In this document: positions 1-8,895 of the stretch, in pieces
Numbering within the stretch: the stretch's first letter is position 1
Layout: every line of letters starts with the position of its first letter
Source of the DNA: Ornithinibacillus bavariensis
GTDB lineage: Bacteria > Bacillota > Bacilli > Bacillales > Amphibacillaceae
NCBI RefSeq assembly: GCF_050433565.1
Contig: NZ_JBNPWZ010000004.1
Span: forward strand, 186,001-250,000
DNA: 64,000 nt
Direction: 5' to 3'
The notes under the pieces: model-generated
The model's database searches: none
What the model was told of the DNA's origin: nothing
Seen by the model: only the letters and a program-made list of their open reading frames with translations
Position numbers and translations under genes: made by a program

Positions 1-1
1 T

Positions 2-325
2 GAAATCATCACCGCTAATGTGACACATGTAAAGGCAGCGCATATTAAGACGCTTCGAACTGCTATAAACAGGGTACGTAGCTATTACAATATGTCCCCT
101 GCAACTTGGAAAGAGGAGATCATCGCAAGAAAGACCACTGTTAAGAATTGGCCATTCCATATCGTTGAAATGCGTAAAGCTATTGATGCGATTATTATGA
201 TAATTAATAGTTTTGATTCTTCCCATGCGTTCGATATACCATCTGTCACATGGCTACCTATTGGTACAGGAAGGCCTAGGGCAGATGTGATGCAACAAAT
301 TCATGACCTAATAAAAATAATGTAA
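2..325 (+). CDS. C-terminal part of a phage structural-type protein (5' truncated)
   Basis: The reading frame is open to the left edge of the window, so this is the tail of a longer gene and the GTG at 20 need not be a start. About 108 codons are visible. They encode a basic, helical stretch and then a short proline/glycine-containing tail (T-W-L-P-I-G-T-G). I do not recognise a domain. Its position directly before a holin and an amidase is where tail-fibre or tail-tip accessory genes lie in Gram-positive prophages, so a structural role is inferred from place only. Confidence 0.5.
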   Translation, partial: EIITANVTHVKAAHIKTLRTAINRVRSYYNMSPATWKEEIIARKTTVKNWPFHIVEMRKAIDAIIMIINSFDSSHAFDIPSVTWLPIGTGRPRADVMQQIHDLIKIM

Positions 326-400
326 AAATAAAATTCAGCGCTCTTGTCATTTGCAGGGGCGCTTTTCTATATGGAAATACACGAAACGGAGGTGTCTTTA

Positions 401-841
401 ATGAAAGAAATTTGGAATTGGATACAGCTGGCTATTGCCGCAGTCGGTGGATTTCTTGGGTGGTTTCTCGGCGGTTATGACGGATTTCTCTATGCACTGG
501 TAGCCTTTGTGATCATTGACTACCTGACAGGTGTCTTTTGTGCAATTGCAAACAAAAAACTGTGTAGCGAAATCGGTGCTAAGGGGATTTTCAAAAAGGT
601 ACTCATCTTTATAATGGTAGGCATCGCTCATATTATCGATACACAAATTTTGGTTAGTATTGGAGAAAATAGTGGCATTTTACGAACAGCAGTAATCTTT
701 TTCTACCTAAGTAATGAAGGAGTATCCATTTTAGAGAACGCTGGACATATTGGACTGCCTATTCCAGAAAACCTAAAATCGGTTTTACAGCAACTACATG
801 GACGTGATGGGGAACCGCCTAAGCCTGGTGGTGGAAGATGA
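401..841 (+). CDS. Phage holin, toxin-secretion/holin-4 type
   Basis: A 146-residue membrane protein with three hydrophobic segments: about 8-25, 28-48 and a longer stretch about 64-110. A D-Y-L-T-G motif follows the second segment, as in the TcdE/phage holin-4 family, and the tail is polar and Gly/Pro-rich. Holins of this family form membrane lesions that release the endolysin. The start is the ATG at 401, because GGAGGTG lies 7-12 bases upstream; the frame is open further left to 344 without a ribosome site. It sits directly ahead of the amidase gene, the usual lysis cassette order. Confidence 0.88.
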   Translation: MKEIWNWIQLAIAAVGGFLGWFLGGYDGFLYALVAFVIIDYLTGVFCAIANKKLCSEIGAKGIFKKVLIFIMVGIAHIIDTQILVSIGENSGILRTAVIFFYLSNEGVSILENAGHIGLPIPENLKSVLQQLHGRDGEPPKPGGGR

Positions 842-872
842 TTGACTTAATATTTGATTAGAGGTGATTTTA

Positions 873-1574
873 ATGAAGTTACGCAAACTATTACTTACGA
901 ACAATGCCTGCTATAAAGCGGGTAAAATCATAACGCCAAAGGGTATTATGGTTCACTCAACTGGAGCTAACAACCCGTGGCTCAAACGATATGTTGGCCC
1001 TGACGATGGCTTGCTAGGAAAGAACCAATATAACAACCATTGGAATCAAGACAAACCTGGAGGCCGTCAAGTATGTGTCCATGCCTTTATTGGTAAATTA
1101 GCAGATGGTTCCATTGCAACCTATCAAACATTGCCTTGGAATCACCGAGGTTGGCATGCTGGAGGAACTGCAAACAATTCTCATATTGGATTTGAAATTT
1201 GCGAGGACGGTTTGACCGATGCCTCGTATTTTTCTGCTGTTTACAAGGAAGCCTTGGAGCTTTGTGTATATCTTTGCAAACTCTATGGGTTAAGTGAAAA
1301 AGATATCATTTGTCACAGCGAAGGTTATAAACGAGGCATTGCCAGTAACCATGGCGATGTGATGCACTGGTTCCCTAAACATGGGAAGAGCATGGACACC
1401 TTTCGAGCGGATGTGAAGAAACTATTAAGTGCTGAAAATAAACCAGTAGACTCTGTGAAAAAGAAATATTACCGTGTGCAGATCGGTGCTTATTCTGACA
1501 GTGCAAATGCTGAGGCACAGCTTGCTAAAGCTAAAAAGGCAGGCTTTACGGATGCATTTATTAAGTATGATTAA
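873..1574 (+). CDS. N-acetylmuramoyl-L-alanine amidase (phage endolysin)
   Basis: A 233-residue endolysin. The Amidase_2 (PGRP-like) domain spans roughly residues 20-165: a first His in M-V-H-S-T-G, W-H-A-G-G, the pair I-G-F-E-I-C and a later conserved His in I-C-H-S-E-G are visible and match the zinc-binding and catalytic pattern. A short C-terminal SPOR-like piece (Y-Y-R-V-Q-I-G-A-Y, about 197-230) ends abruptly, so the wall-binding repeat may be shortened compared with longer relatives. The start is ATG 873 behind GAGGTG; the in-frame GTG at 864 overlaps that site. No signal peptide is seen, consistent with export through the holin. Confidence 0.92.
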   Translation: MKLRKLLLTNNACYKAGKIITPKGIMVHSTGANNPWLKRYVGPDDGLLGKNQYNNHWNQDKPGGRQVCVHAFIGKLADGSIATYQTLPWNHRGWHAGGTANNSHIGFEICEDGLTDASYFSAVYKEALELCVYLCKLYGLSEKDIICHSEGYKRGIASNHGDVMHWFPKHGKSMDTFRADVKKLLSAENKPVDSVKKKYYRVQIGAYSDSANAEAQLAKAKKAGFTDAFIKYD

Positions 1575-1638
1575 CAAATGGGGCGAGTTAAAAATCATCG
1601 AGATTCCTAAATAAAATATTAAACCGTTAGATTATCTA

Positions 1639-1673
1639 GCCTGTAGGGGTTCTTCCCTTGCAGGCTCTTTTTT
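1639..1673 (+). terminator. Rho-independent terminator after the lysis cassette
   Basis: GCCTG...CAGGC hairpin (1639-1665) with G-U-tolerant pairing of the inner GGG/CCC, followed by TCTTTTTTA. It separates the lysis genes from the recombinase operon. Confidence 0.75.
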
Positions 1674-1752
1674 ATGCTCTGATTCAAATTAAATTTTACA
1701 AATCCTCAACTTCGACCTGTTCCCACGGCTATTAGGTAGGAGGTGATTCTTA

Positions 1753-1992
1753 GTGAATCAGCACGAGGATAAAAAAGTTACTAAGATCTCGGATGAGGTT
1801 GTAGACAAAAGCACCACCGTACTTAAGAGAGTATCACAGGAACAGTTACAACGTGAGTTTGATTATATCCAAGCAGAAAAATTGCTGAGAAAGATGCTCG
1901 AAAAAGGCTTAATAACTGAAGCGGAATTCAACAAAATAGACGCATTAAACCGCCAAACATTCTACCCCTTTTTAGCTGAGATAATGCCCTGA
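1753..1992 (+). CDS. Small SHOCT-like protein preceding recombinase genes
   Basis: A 79-residue charged protein. The second half (E-K-L-L-R-K-M-L-E-K-G-L-I-T-E-A-E-F) has the short amphipathic pattern of SHOCT domains, which bind nucleic acid or act as oligomerisation tails. It starts at GTG 1753 behind AGGAGGTGATT. Small SHOCT-type genes commonly stand directly before large serine recombinases in Bacillota, and here the first recombinase begins about 60 bases downstream. A role as a recombination accessory factor is inferred from that association only. Confidence 0.6.
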   Translation: MNQHEDKKVTKISDEVVDKSTTVLKRVSQEQLQREFDYIQAEKLLRKMLEKGLITEAEFNKIDALNRQTFYPFLAEIMP

Positions 1993-2053
1993 AGCCGTTG
2001 ATATATAAGGGTTTCAGAGGTAATATGTGACCTACCAAGAAGGAGGTGAGAGG

Positions 2054-3616
2054 ATGAAAAAGATAACGAAAATAGAAGGGAATCTAGCCAACTCTTTTAT
2101 TAAGCCAAAAACACGAGTGGTTGCCTACTGCCGAGTTTCAACAGATAGTAATGAACAGCTAGTCAGCTTGCAAGCGCAAAAGGCTCATTATGAGACTTAT
2201 ATAAAGGCGAATCCAGAATGGGAATATGCAGGCTTATATTATGACGAGGGAATCAGTGGCACGAAAAAGGAAAACCGCTCTGACCTGCTTAGAATGTTAT
2301 CAGACTGTGAAACTGGAAGGATTGACTTAATTATTACAAAGTCCATCAGCCGATTTGCGAGAAATACTGCAGACTGCTTGGAGATGGTTCGAAAACTGAT
2401 AGGCCTTGGGGTTCATATCTATTTTGAGAAGGAAAATATCAATACGGGTTCAATGGAAAGCGAGTTGATGCTCTCCATTTTAAGTGGGCTTGCAGAAAGT
2501 GAGTCAATTTCCATTTCAGAAAATACGAAGTGGGCCATTCAAAGACGATTTCAAAACGGAATCTTTAAAATTTCCTACCCGCCATATGGTTATCAAAATA
2601 ATGACGGTCAAATGATAGTAAACCCCAAGCAGGCTGAAGTTGTGAAGTATATTTTTGCAGAGGTATTATCGGGCAAAGGCACACAGAAAGTTGCAAATGA
2701 TCTTAATCAAAAGGGTATCCCATCAAAAAGAGGTGGTCGTTGGACAGCTACTACGATTAGAGGGATTCTGACTAATGAAAAATATACTGGTGATGTTATT
2801 TTGCAAAAGACTTATACGGACAGCCATTTTAATAGGCACACCAATTATGGTGAGAAAGATATGTATCTAGTAGAAAACCATCATGAGGCAATTATCAGCC
2901 ATGAAGATTTTAAAGCTGTAGATGCCGTTCTCAATCAGAGAGCAAAGGAAAAAAGCATCGAAAAGCGCAACAGCAAATATCTAAACCGATATGCTTTCTC
3001 TAGCAAAATTATCTGCTCGGAATGTGGCAGTACCTTTAAAAGAAGGATTCATTCATCTGGAAGGAAATACATCGCTTGGTGCTGCAGTAAGCATATAAGC
3101 CAGATAACGGAATGTTCCATGCAGTTCATACGGGATGACGATATAAAGACTGCATTTGTTACGATGATGAATAAACTCATTTACGGTCAGAAGTTCATAT
3201 TAAGACCACTTTTGAATGGGTTACGTAACCAGAATAATGTAGCGAGTTTTCGTAGAATTGAAGAGTTGGAAACTAAGATTGAAAACAACATGGAGCAGAG
3301 TCAGATGCTGACGGGTTTAATGGCCAAAGGATATCTGGAACCTGCTCTGTTTAATAAAGAAAAGAATTCACTGGAAGCAGAAAGAGAAAGGCTTCTTGTC
3401 GAAAAGGATCAACTTACTCGTTCCGTCAATGGGAATTTTACAAAAGTTGAAGAGGTTGACCGTCTGCTTAAGTTTGCAACTAAGTCCCAAATGCTTACAG
3501 CCTATGAGGATGAGCTGTTTGAAAATTACGTAGAAAAGATTATGGTCTTTTCACGAGAGGAAGTGGGATTTGAATTAAAATGTGGAATCGAATTGAAGGA
3601 AAGGTTGGTGAATTAG
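2054..3616 (+). CDS. Large serine recombinase (site-specific integrase) 1
   Basis: A 520-residue large serine recombinase. The N-terminal resolvase domain is complete: Y-C-R-V-S-T with the probable nucleophile Ser29, then S-R-F-A-R-N and a long helix. It is followed by the Recombinase domain (about 165-275; P-P-Y-G-Y near its start), a zinc ribbon (C-S-E-C-G ... C-C near residues 318-350) and a C-terminal coiled coil (about 395-465). The start is ATG 2054 behind AGGAGGTGAGAGG. These enzymes integrate or excise phages and mobile elements. Its stop is directly followed by the next recombinase gene, so the three genes are one operon. Confidence 0.92.
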   Translation: MKKITKIEGNLANSFIKPKTRVVAYCRVSTDSNEQLVSLQAQKAHYETYIKANPEWEYAGLYYDEGISGTKKENRSDLLRMLSDCETGRIDLIITKSISRFARNTADCLEMVRKLIGLGVHIYFEKENINTGSMESELMLSILSGLAESESISISENTKWAIQRRFQNGIFKISYPPYGYQNNDGQMIVNPKQAEVVKYIFAEVLSGKGTQKVANDLNQKGIPSKRGGRWTATTIRGILTNEKYTGDVILQKTYTDSHFNRHTNYGEKDMYLVENHHEAIISHEDFKAVDAVLNQRAKEKSIEKRNSKYLNRYAFSSKIICSECGSTFKRRIHSSGRKYIAWCCSKHISQITECSMQFIRDDDIKTAFVTMMNKLIYGQKFILRPLLNGLRNQNNVASFRRIEELETKIENNMEQSQMLTGLMAKGYLEPALFNKEKNSLEAERERLLVEKDQLTRSVNGNFTKVEEVDRLLKFATKSQMLTAYEDELFENYVEKIMVFSREEVGFELKCGIELKERLVN

Positions 3617-4030
3617 ATGGGTCACACACCCTATGGATATAGAATTGAAGATGGAAAGGCTGTTGTAGATGAAATAGCAGCAGAACAAGTAAAAGAATTA
3701 TTTTCAGGATACTTGGCAGGACTTTCTTTGAAGGGTGCTACTAAAAAAGCTGGGATAGACTGCTACCATGCCACAGCAAGTAAGATGTTGCAGAACAAGC
3801 ATTACTTGGGCGATGAATTCTACCCTCCAATTATTGATGAAGAGACCTTTGAAAAAGCCAGAGTAGAAAAACGAAAACGAGCAGAAAAGCTCGGAAGGAT
3901 ATGGGAGCCTAAAGATGAACCGGTAAGGGATTACCCTGTAAAGTTCAAAGTAAAACCTCTGGTGCAAAAATATGAAGATCCATACAAGCAGGCGGAATAT
4001 GCTTACAGTCTGATAGAAAGTGAGGTGTAA
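3617..4030 (+). CDS. Recombinase-domain protein without catalytic domain
   Basis: A 137-residue protein that begins H-T-P-Y-G-Y-R-I and aligns by eye with the Recombinase (DNA-binding) domain of the flanking enzymes: the A-A-E-Q-V-K-E-L-F helix, then the M-L-Q-N-K-H-Y-L-G-D element near residues 57-66. There is no resolvase domain and therefore no catalytic Ser. The basic middle and the remaining tail differ from the large enzymes. The ATG lies one base after the preceding stop and the next gene starts 3 bases after its own stop, so it is translationally coupled on both sides. It probably works with its two neighbours on DNA; whether as recombination directionality factor or as a DNA-binding subunit cannot be told. 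Confidence 0.8.
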   Translation: MGHTPYGYRIEDGKAVVDEIAAEQVKELFSGYLAGLSLKGATKKAGIDCYHATASKMLQNKHYLGDEFYPPIIDEETFEKARVEKRKRAEKLGRIWEPKDEPVRDYPVKFKVKPLVQKYEDPYKQAEYAYSLIESEV

Positions 4031-4033
4031 CAA

Positions 4034-5605
4034 GTGGCGGTAAGTAGGAATGTAACAGTGATTCCGGCAATTAAACGGGTTGGAAATAATAAAAATAGTG
4101 AAAGCAAACCCAAAATACGAGTGGCTGCTTACTGTCGTGTTTCAACGGATAGTGAAGAGCAGGCTTCAAGTTATGAAATTCAGATCGAGCATTATACAAA
4201 ATATATTAAGAAGAACAAGGAATGGGAACTGGCAGGTATTTTTGCAGATGACGGCATCACAGGTACAAATACCAAGAAGCGTGAAGAGTTCAACCGCATG
4301 ATTGAAGAATGTATGGCAGGAAAAATTGACATGATTATCACAAAATCCATCAGTCGATTTGCCAGAAATACGTTAGACTGCCTTAAATACATCCGTCAGT
4401 TAAAGGATAAAAACATTGCTGTGTTCTTCGAGAAAGAGAATATCAACACCATGGATTCAAAGGGTGAAGTGTTGTTAACCATCATGGCATCCCTTGCCCA
4501 ACAGGAAAGCCAATCCTTAAGCCAGAACGTTAAGCTGGGAATTCAGTATCGATATCAGCAAGGTGAAGTTCAGGTCAACCACAAGCGTTTCCTTGGATAC
4601 ACCAAGGATGAAAACAAGCAACTAGTGATTGACCCAGAGGGTGCTGAGGTTGTTAAACGGATTTATAGGGAGTACCTAGAGGGAGCCAGCCTTTTACAGA
4701 TAGCAAGAGGACTAGAAGCAGACGGTATTCTAACAGCGGCAGGTAAATCAAAATGGAGGCCAGAAACGCTGAAAAAAATACTACAAAATGAAAAGTACAT
4801 CGGTGATGCCCTTCTACAAAAAACATATACGGTTGATTTCCTTTCTAAAAAGCGAGTCAAGAATAACGGCATCGTTCCCCAGTATTATGTAGAAAATAGC
4901 CACGATCCTATCATTCCGCGTGAGCTTTTTATGCAGGTTCAAGAAGAGATGGTTCGAAGAGCAAATCTTCGCGGCGGCAAGGGCGGTAAAAAGCGAGTTT
5001 ACAGCAGTAAGTATGCTTTATCGAGTATCGTTTACTGCGGACAGTGCGGTGATATTTACAGACGGGTACATTGGAATAACCGAGGATACAAGTCAATTGT
5101 TTGGCGATGCGTCAGCCGTTTGGAGGAGAAGGGATCTGAATGCACTGCCCCTACCATAAATGAGGAAACATTGCAGACTGCAGTGGTCAAGGCTATTAAC
5201 GAACTTTTGGCTAACAAAGAACCCTTCCTCTCAACCTTGCAGAAAAACATAGCTACTATATTTAATGAAGAAAATGATAATGCCACTGATGACCTTGACA
5301 GCAAATTGGAAGAATTGCAACAACAGCTTCTTATCCAAGCAAAGTCCAAGAATGACTATGAAGATGTTGCTGATGAAATTTACCGCCTTCGAGAATTAAA
5401 GCAAAATGCACTAGTTGAAAATGCAGAGCGAGAAGGAAAAAGGCAACGAATCGCTGAAATGACTGATTTCTTGAATGAGCAATCCTGCGAGCTGGAGGAA
5501 TATGATGAGCAGTTAGTAAGACGGCTTATTGAGAAAGTAACAATTTACAACAGCGATTTAACTATTGAATTTAAATCAGGAATTGAGAGACAAATAGAAA
5601 TGTGA
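4034..5605 (+). CDS. Large serine recombinase (site-specific integrase) 2
   Basis: A 523-residue large serine recombinase with the same layout as the enzyme at 2054: Y-C-R-V-S-T with probable nucleophile Ser37, S-R-F-A-R-N, a Recombinase domain about 170-280, a zinc ribbon (Y-C-G-Q-C-G ... W-R-C) near 337-375 and a C-terminal helical region of about 395-500. It starts at GTG 4034 behind GTGAGGTG. It is clearly paralogous to the first recombinase but diverged, especially in the zinc-ribbon/coiled-coil half that selects att sites, so the two may have different partners. Confidence 0.92.
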   Translation: MAVSRNVTVIPAIKRVGNNKNSESKPKIRVAAYCRVSTDSEEQASSYEIQIEHYTKYIKKNKEWELAGIFADDGITGTNTKKREEFNRMIEECMAGKIDMIITKSISRFARNTLDCLKYIRQLKDKNIAVFFEKENINTMDSKGEVLLTIMASLAQQESQSLSQNVKLGIQYRYQQGEVQVNHKRFLGYTKDENKQLVIDPEGAEVVKRIYREYLEGASLLQIARGLEADGILTAAGKSKWRPETLKKILQNEKYIGDALLQKTYTVDFLSKKRVKNNGIVPQYYVENSHDPIIPRELFMQVQEEMVRRANLRGGKGGKKRVYSSKYALSSIVYCGQCGDIYRRVHWNNRGYKSIVWRCVSRLEEKGSECTAPTINEETLQTAVVKAINELLANKEPFLSTLQKNIATIFNEENDNATDDLDSKLEELQQQLLIQAKSKNDYEDVADEIYRLRELKQNALVENAEREGKRQRIAEMTDFLNEQSCELEEYDEQLVRRLIEKVTIYNSDLTIEFKSGIERQIEM

Positions 5606-5620
5606 AATATAAATCTACCC

Positions 5621-5650
5621 AAGCCCATGTTAATGCATACATGGGCTTAT
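5621..5650 (+). terminator. Terminator of the recombinase operon
   Basis: AAGCCCATGT ... ACATGGGCTT perfect 10-bp stem with 8-base loop, 15 bases after the recombinase stop. The run after it (ATTTGAG) is poor in T, so efficiency is uncertain. It is also a plausible place for the element's right boundary. Confidence 0.6.
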
Positions 5651-5719
5651 TTGAGTATCAAATTGACTGAAAACTTTTGTAGATATAAAATGAAGCAAAG
5701 GATAAAGAGAGGGAAAATC

Positions 5720-6925
5720 ATGCTATCAATCTCGAGAAAAGATTTATATGAAAAGCTATGGACTATTGGTACCACTAAAACAGCTAAAGAGTTAAATGTA
5801 CCCTATAATAAATTGAAAAATACATGTACTAGCAATGATATTCCATTACCTACAGCATCTTATTGGAGCAGTTTACATATGGGGAATGAGAAGCCAGTCC
5901 AACCACCACTACCAAATCCAAATGATAACCGAATAGTTGTCATTGAAACAGCTAAAAAACAAATTGCAAAGGTACCTAAAAAAATAACAGTTGCAGTAAA
6001 TAAAGAAAAGTCCAGTAGCCCTCCTACAGAAAAGAGCGTCGCTTCACCTACAAAGAAGATAGAAAAGGAAAAACCGTCCTATTTTCCTGACCTAGAATCT
6101 GACCAAGAAAAATTAACTAAAATATACAACGCATTAAAGGTTAATAAGACTTTATCCAATAAACCCCATAAAGAAATAGTGGGATACCGTAGAAAAACGC
6201 AATCATATAGAGAGGATAAATTAAGAATTAATTCTGCTTCGGGTGAGATCATTCCAGAAGTTTTACCTTTCATTGATAGCTTATTTAAAGCGCTTGAAAT
6301 GGCTGGAGCAAAAATCGTTAGTAAATATGATGAAACACAAGTATTGTATAAAAAGTATACATTCAGTTTGAAATTTAGACTTCCTTGTAAAAAAGTCACA
6401 TTATCCCCAGAGGATAAAGACTATTCACGTTACAACACATTTAAATATGAAACAATAGGGAAAATAAATGTTGAAGTAGGTTATAAGTTGTATTGGCGTA
6501 AATGGGGCAAGCATGAAAAATTAATAAAACAAACGCAAACTATGACAACTGAAGATTTATTAAGAAAGGTGTTCTTATACATATTTTCGCTTCCGCCAAT
6601 TATGGATGAAGAAGAAAAGGCGCATATCCTAGAGGAAGAAAAAAGATTGATAGAAGAACGGGAGAGGGAATTACTTAGAGAACGGAGAGAAAAAGAGCGT
6701 AAAAAAACTGAGGATTTGTTGATTAACTCGATAAACTATTTTTACTCGAAACTAATAAAGGAATACATTTCTGCCGAGCTGGATGAAACAACAGATGAAT
6801 ATGAATGGGCTATGGATAAGGCTAATTGGATTCAGGATTCTAGTAAACATCTGGATGATTTGTTAACAGAAAAAGACAAAGAAGAATTATTCAACATAAA
6901 AACGACGAGTAAATATTTTTTATGA
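5720..6925 (+). CDS. HTH-like/coiled-coil protein of unknown function
   Basis: A 401-residue protein. Residues 3-60 carry the pattern S-R-K-D-L-Y-E-K-L-W-T ... T-A-K-E-L-N-V ... I-P-L-P-T-A-S-Y-W, an N-terminal helix-turn-helix-like module I know from many uncharacterised accessory proteins. A low-complexity, Lys/Pro-rich linker follows (about 60-130), then a globular middle of mixed strands (about 165-300) and a long Glu/Arg/Lys-rich coiled coil (about 295-335). The start is ATG 5720 behind AGAGAGGGA; an open extension upstream lacks a ribosome site. It lies between the recombinases and the DUF262 genes. Function is unknown; DNA binding is inferred from the N-terminus. Confidence 0.72.
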   Translation: MLSISRKDLYEKLWTIGTTKTAKELNVPYNKLKNTCTSNDIPLPTASYWSSLHMGNEKPVQPPLPNPNDNRIVVIETAKKQIAKVPKKITVAVNKEKSSSPPTEKSVASPTKKIEKEKPSYFPDLESDQEKLTKIYNALKVNKTLSNKPHKEIVGYRRKTQSYREDKLRINSASGEIIPEVLPFIDSLFKALEMAGAKIVSKYDETQVLYKKYTFSLKFRLPCKKVTLSPEDKDYSRYNTFKYETIGKINVEVGYKLYWRKWGKHEKLIKQTQTMTTEDLLRKVFLYIFSLPPIMDEEEKAHILEEEKRLIEERERELLRERREKERKKTEDLLINSINYFYSKLIKEYISAELDETTDEYEWAMDKANWIQDSSKHLDDLLTEKDKEELFNIKTTSKYFL

Positions 6926-6976
6926 AAAAAGATTAATAGTAACAGTTCAAAGATTTTTGAATGGCAGTGAAGAAAT

Positions 6977-7570
6977 GTGACTTCTATAAATGTGGCAGAG
7001 GTGAATGATTTGCTTGATTTAAGGGAATTGGTAGAGGACTTTTTCCTGTACGTACAGGTTAATGCAGTTGAAATTTATAATGAATTTAGCCTTCAGCATG
7101 AGCTAGGGATATTCCTGCGTGAAAGAATTTCAGGGTATCGGATTCAATTTGAAAGGAATGTGTCATACTTCACAACAGACACCAAAACCATTAAAAAGGA
7201 AATTGATATTACTATATTTAATGAAGAAAAATCTGAAAGGTATGCTATTGAACTAAAGTGTCCATTAAATGGCCAGTATCCAGAGCAGATGTATTCATTC
7301 GTGAAGGATATTAAATTCATGGAAGAACTTAGAAGTAGAGGATTTACTAAAACGGTTGCTGTTGCCTTTGTTTCAGACAGGCCTTTCTACGAAGGGCGCA
7401 ATAACGAAGGCATTTATAAATTTTTTAGAGAAGAGTATTCTGTTTACGGAAGTATTTTTAAACCTACCGGTGTAGGGAAAAACAAAGATTATATTACCTT
7501 ATCAGGCAGATATGATTTTAGCTGGCAAGACTTAAGCGAGGGTCGAAAATATTACATAATCGAGATTTGA
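6977..7570 (+). CDS. PD-(D/E)XK nuclease-like protein, first gene of DUF262 module
   Basis: A 197-residue protein with a PD-(D/E)XK-like core: Glu42 in Q-H-E-L-G, Asp77 in E-I-D-I-T-I and Glu92-x-Lys94 in A-I-E-L-K-C-P have the order and spacing expected for the metal-binding and catalytic residues. No DNA-binding domain is apparent. The frame opens with GTG 6977 without a good ribosome site; TTG 7010 preceded by GCAGAGGTGA is another possible start and would keep the core. Its stop overlaps the left limit of the DUF262 gene's frame, so the two are probably co-transcribed. Nuclease activity is inferred. Confidence 0.7.
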   Translation: MTSINVAEVNDLLDLRELVEDFFLYVQVNAVEIYNEFSLQHELGIFLRERISGYRIQFERNVSYFTTDTKTIKKEIDITIFNEEKSERYAIELKCPLNGQYPEQMYSFVKDIKFMEELRSRGFTKTVAVAFVSDRPFYEGRNNEGIYKFFREEYSVYGSIFKPTGVGKNKDYITLSGRYDFSWQDLSEGRKYYIIEI

Positions 7571-7593
7571 AGTGGTTAGGGGGAGATTTAAGG

Positions 7594-8892
7594 ATGGCTC
7601 TACTTCAAGATGAATTAAAAATAAAAAAGATTCGTGAATTACTTAAAATGAAGTTAGCTTTACCATCATATCAACGTCCATATAGTTGGGGTGTGAAATC
7701 TACAAATACGCTTTTTCTTGATACTTTTAACGCTTATCAAGAAGGTGTACAAGAATATAGGATTGGCTCTGTAATTTTACATAAGGACAATGGAAGATAC
7801 AACGTTGTGGATGGCCAACAGCGACTTACAACCCTTTCGATTCTTCTATACTGTTTAGGTTATGAGGATCAGGGGCTGTTACGGGAAAAGTATAATCAGC
7901 TGTCTAATGATGCAATAGTGACTAATTTTAGTATTTTATCTAAGCGAATAAATGAACTTTCGGAAGATGTGCAAAGCAAATATAAAGAATATCTACTCGA
8001 ACATTGTAGTGCAGTTCAAATTGTCACAGATAGCGAGCAAGAAGCTTTTCAGTTCTTTGATTCACAAAATTCCCGTGGCAAAGAGTTAAAACCTCATGAT
8101 TTGTTGAAATCATACCATTTGCGAGAAATGAATAGTGAAGATGAGAATCAAAAAGTTAAAATTATAAATAGCTGGGAAAACATAAACCAAGATAATTTAG
8201 AAGATTTATTTAAAATCTATTTGTACCCGCTTACTCAATGGTATAAGGGGAAAGAAGGATTAGGTTATTCTTCAAGTAAAATAGATTCATTCAAAGGAAT
8301 TAAGGGAGCAAATATCTATAATTATGCAATTTATCATAAAGCAAGTAATCTATATGTGGAACAATTTAATACCAATGGTAGTAATGAATTGCTTTCCTCA
8401 AAATTATTAAATCAATTTCAATTGACACAGCCCTTGATAGCTGGTAAACGATTCTTTAATTACACTCTTCATTACGGAAAATTATTAGAAAAAATACAAA
8501 AACTAATTAGTCACTTTCATGACCATGATCAAATTCCAAGCAAGCGTTCTGGTGATATTTACATTAAGCAGTTGTATGAATGCTCGTTATTATTCTTTGC
8601 AGATAGGTTTGGTTTTGAGAGCTTAACCCAATCTGTGATGCAACAACTTTATTCATGGAGTTATTCATTACGGTTGGCAATGACTGCGGTGTATCCGCAG
8701 ACTATCAATAAATATGCAAAGGGTCTGCATGAACGAGCAAACTTTGGAATTGATATGTTTTCCGCAATTAGCGAAATGGAGGATCCAGAAGGATTGAAGT
8801 TGCTTGCACTTAAACAGCCAGATATTGATGACAATAATCAAGAAAAATATAAAGCAGTGTATGAATTGCTTTGTGAATGGAATGGGTGGTAG
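7594..8892 (+). CDS. DUF262 (GmrSD N-terminal type) protein without HNH domain
   Basis: A 432-residue DUF262 protein. The ParB/Srx-like NTPase signature is complete: Y-Q-R-P-Y-S-W at 26-32 and D-G-Q-Q-R-L-T at 73-79, then the family motif F-D-S-Q-N-S-R-G near residues 153-160. The remaining two thirds are helical, and I see no His-x-x-Pro-Gln or other DUF1524 motif, so it resembles the NTPase half (GmrS type) of type IV restriction systems. The start is ATG 7594 behind TAGGGGGA. The next gene begins 4 bases after its stop. Confidence 0.88.
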   Translation: MALLQDELKIKKIRELLKMKLALPSYQRPYSWGVKSTNTLFLDTFNAYQEGVQEYRIGSVILHKDNGRYNVVDGQQRLTTLSILLYCLGYEDQGLLREKYNQLSNDAIVTNFSILSKRINELSEDVQSKYKEYLLEHCSAVQIVTDSEQEAFQFFDSQNSRGKELKPHDLLKSYHLREMNSEDENQKVKIINSWENINQDNLEDLFKIYLYPLTQWYKGKEGLGYSSSKIDSFKGIKGANIYNYAIYHKASNLYVEQFNTNGSNELLSSKLLNQFQLTQPLIAGKRFFNYTLHYGKLLEKIQKLISHFHDHDQIPSKRSGDIYIKQLYECSLLFFADRFGFESLTQSVMQQLYSWSYSLRLAMTAVYPQTINKYAKGLHERANFGIDMFSAISEMEDPEGLKLLALKQPDIDDNNQEKYKAVYELLCEWNGW

Positions 8893-8895
8893 GAG

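Noticed and set aside
3704..4033. 109-codon minus-strand frame opposite the middle recombinase gene
   Set aside because: It is the complement of a gene with clear family motifs and lacks a ribosome site; its Phe/Leu-rich product is typical of a shadow frame.
5606..5720. Attachment site (att) at the end of the recombinase operon
   Set aside because: Plausible by position, but the matching left site lies outside the window and no direct repeat can be shown, so it is not listed as a feature.
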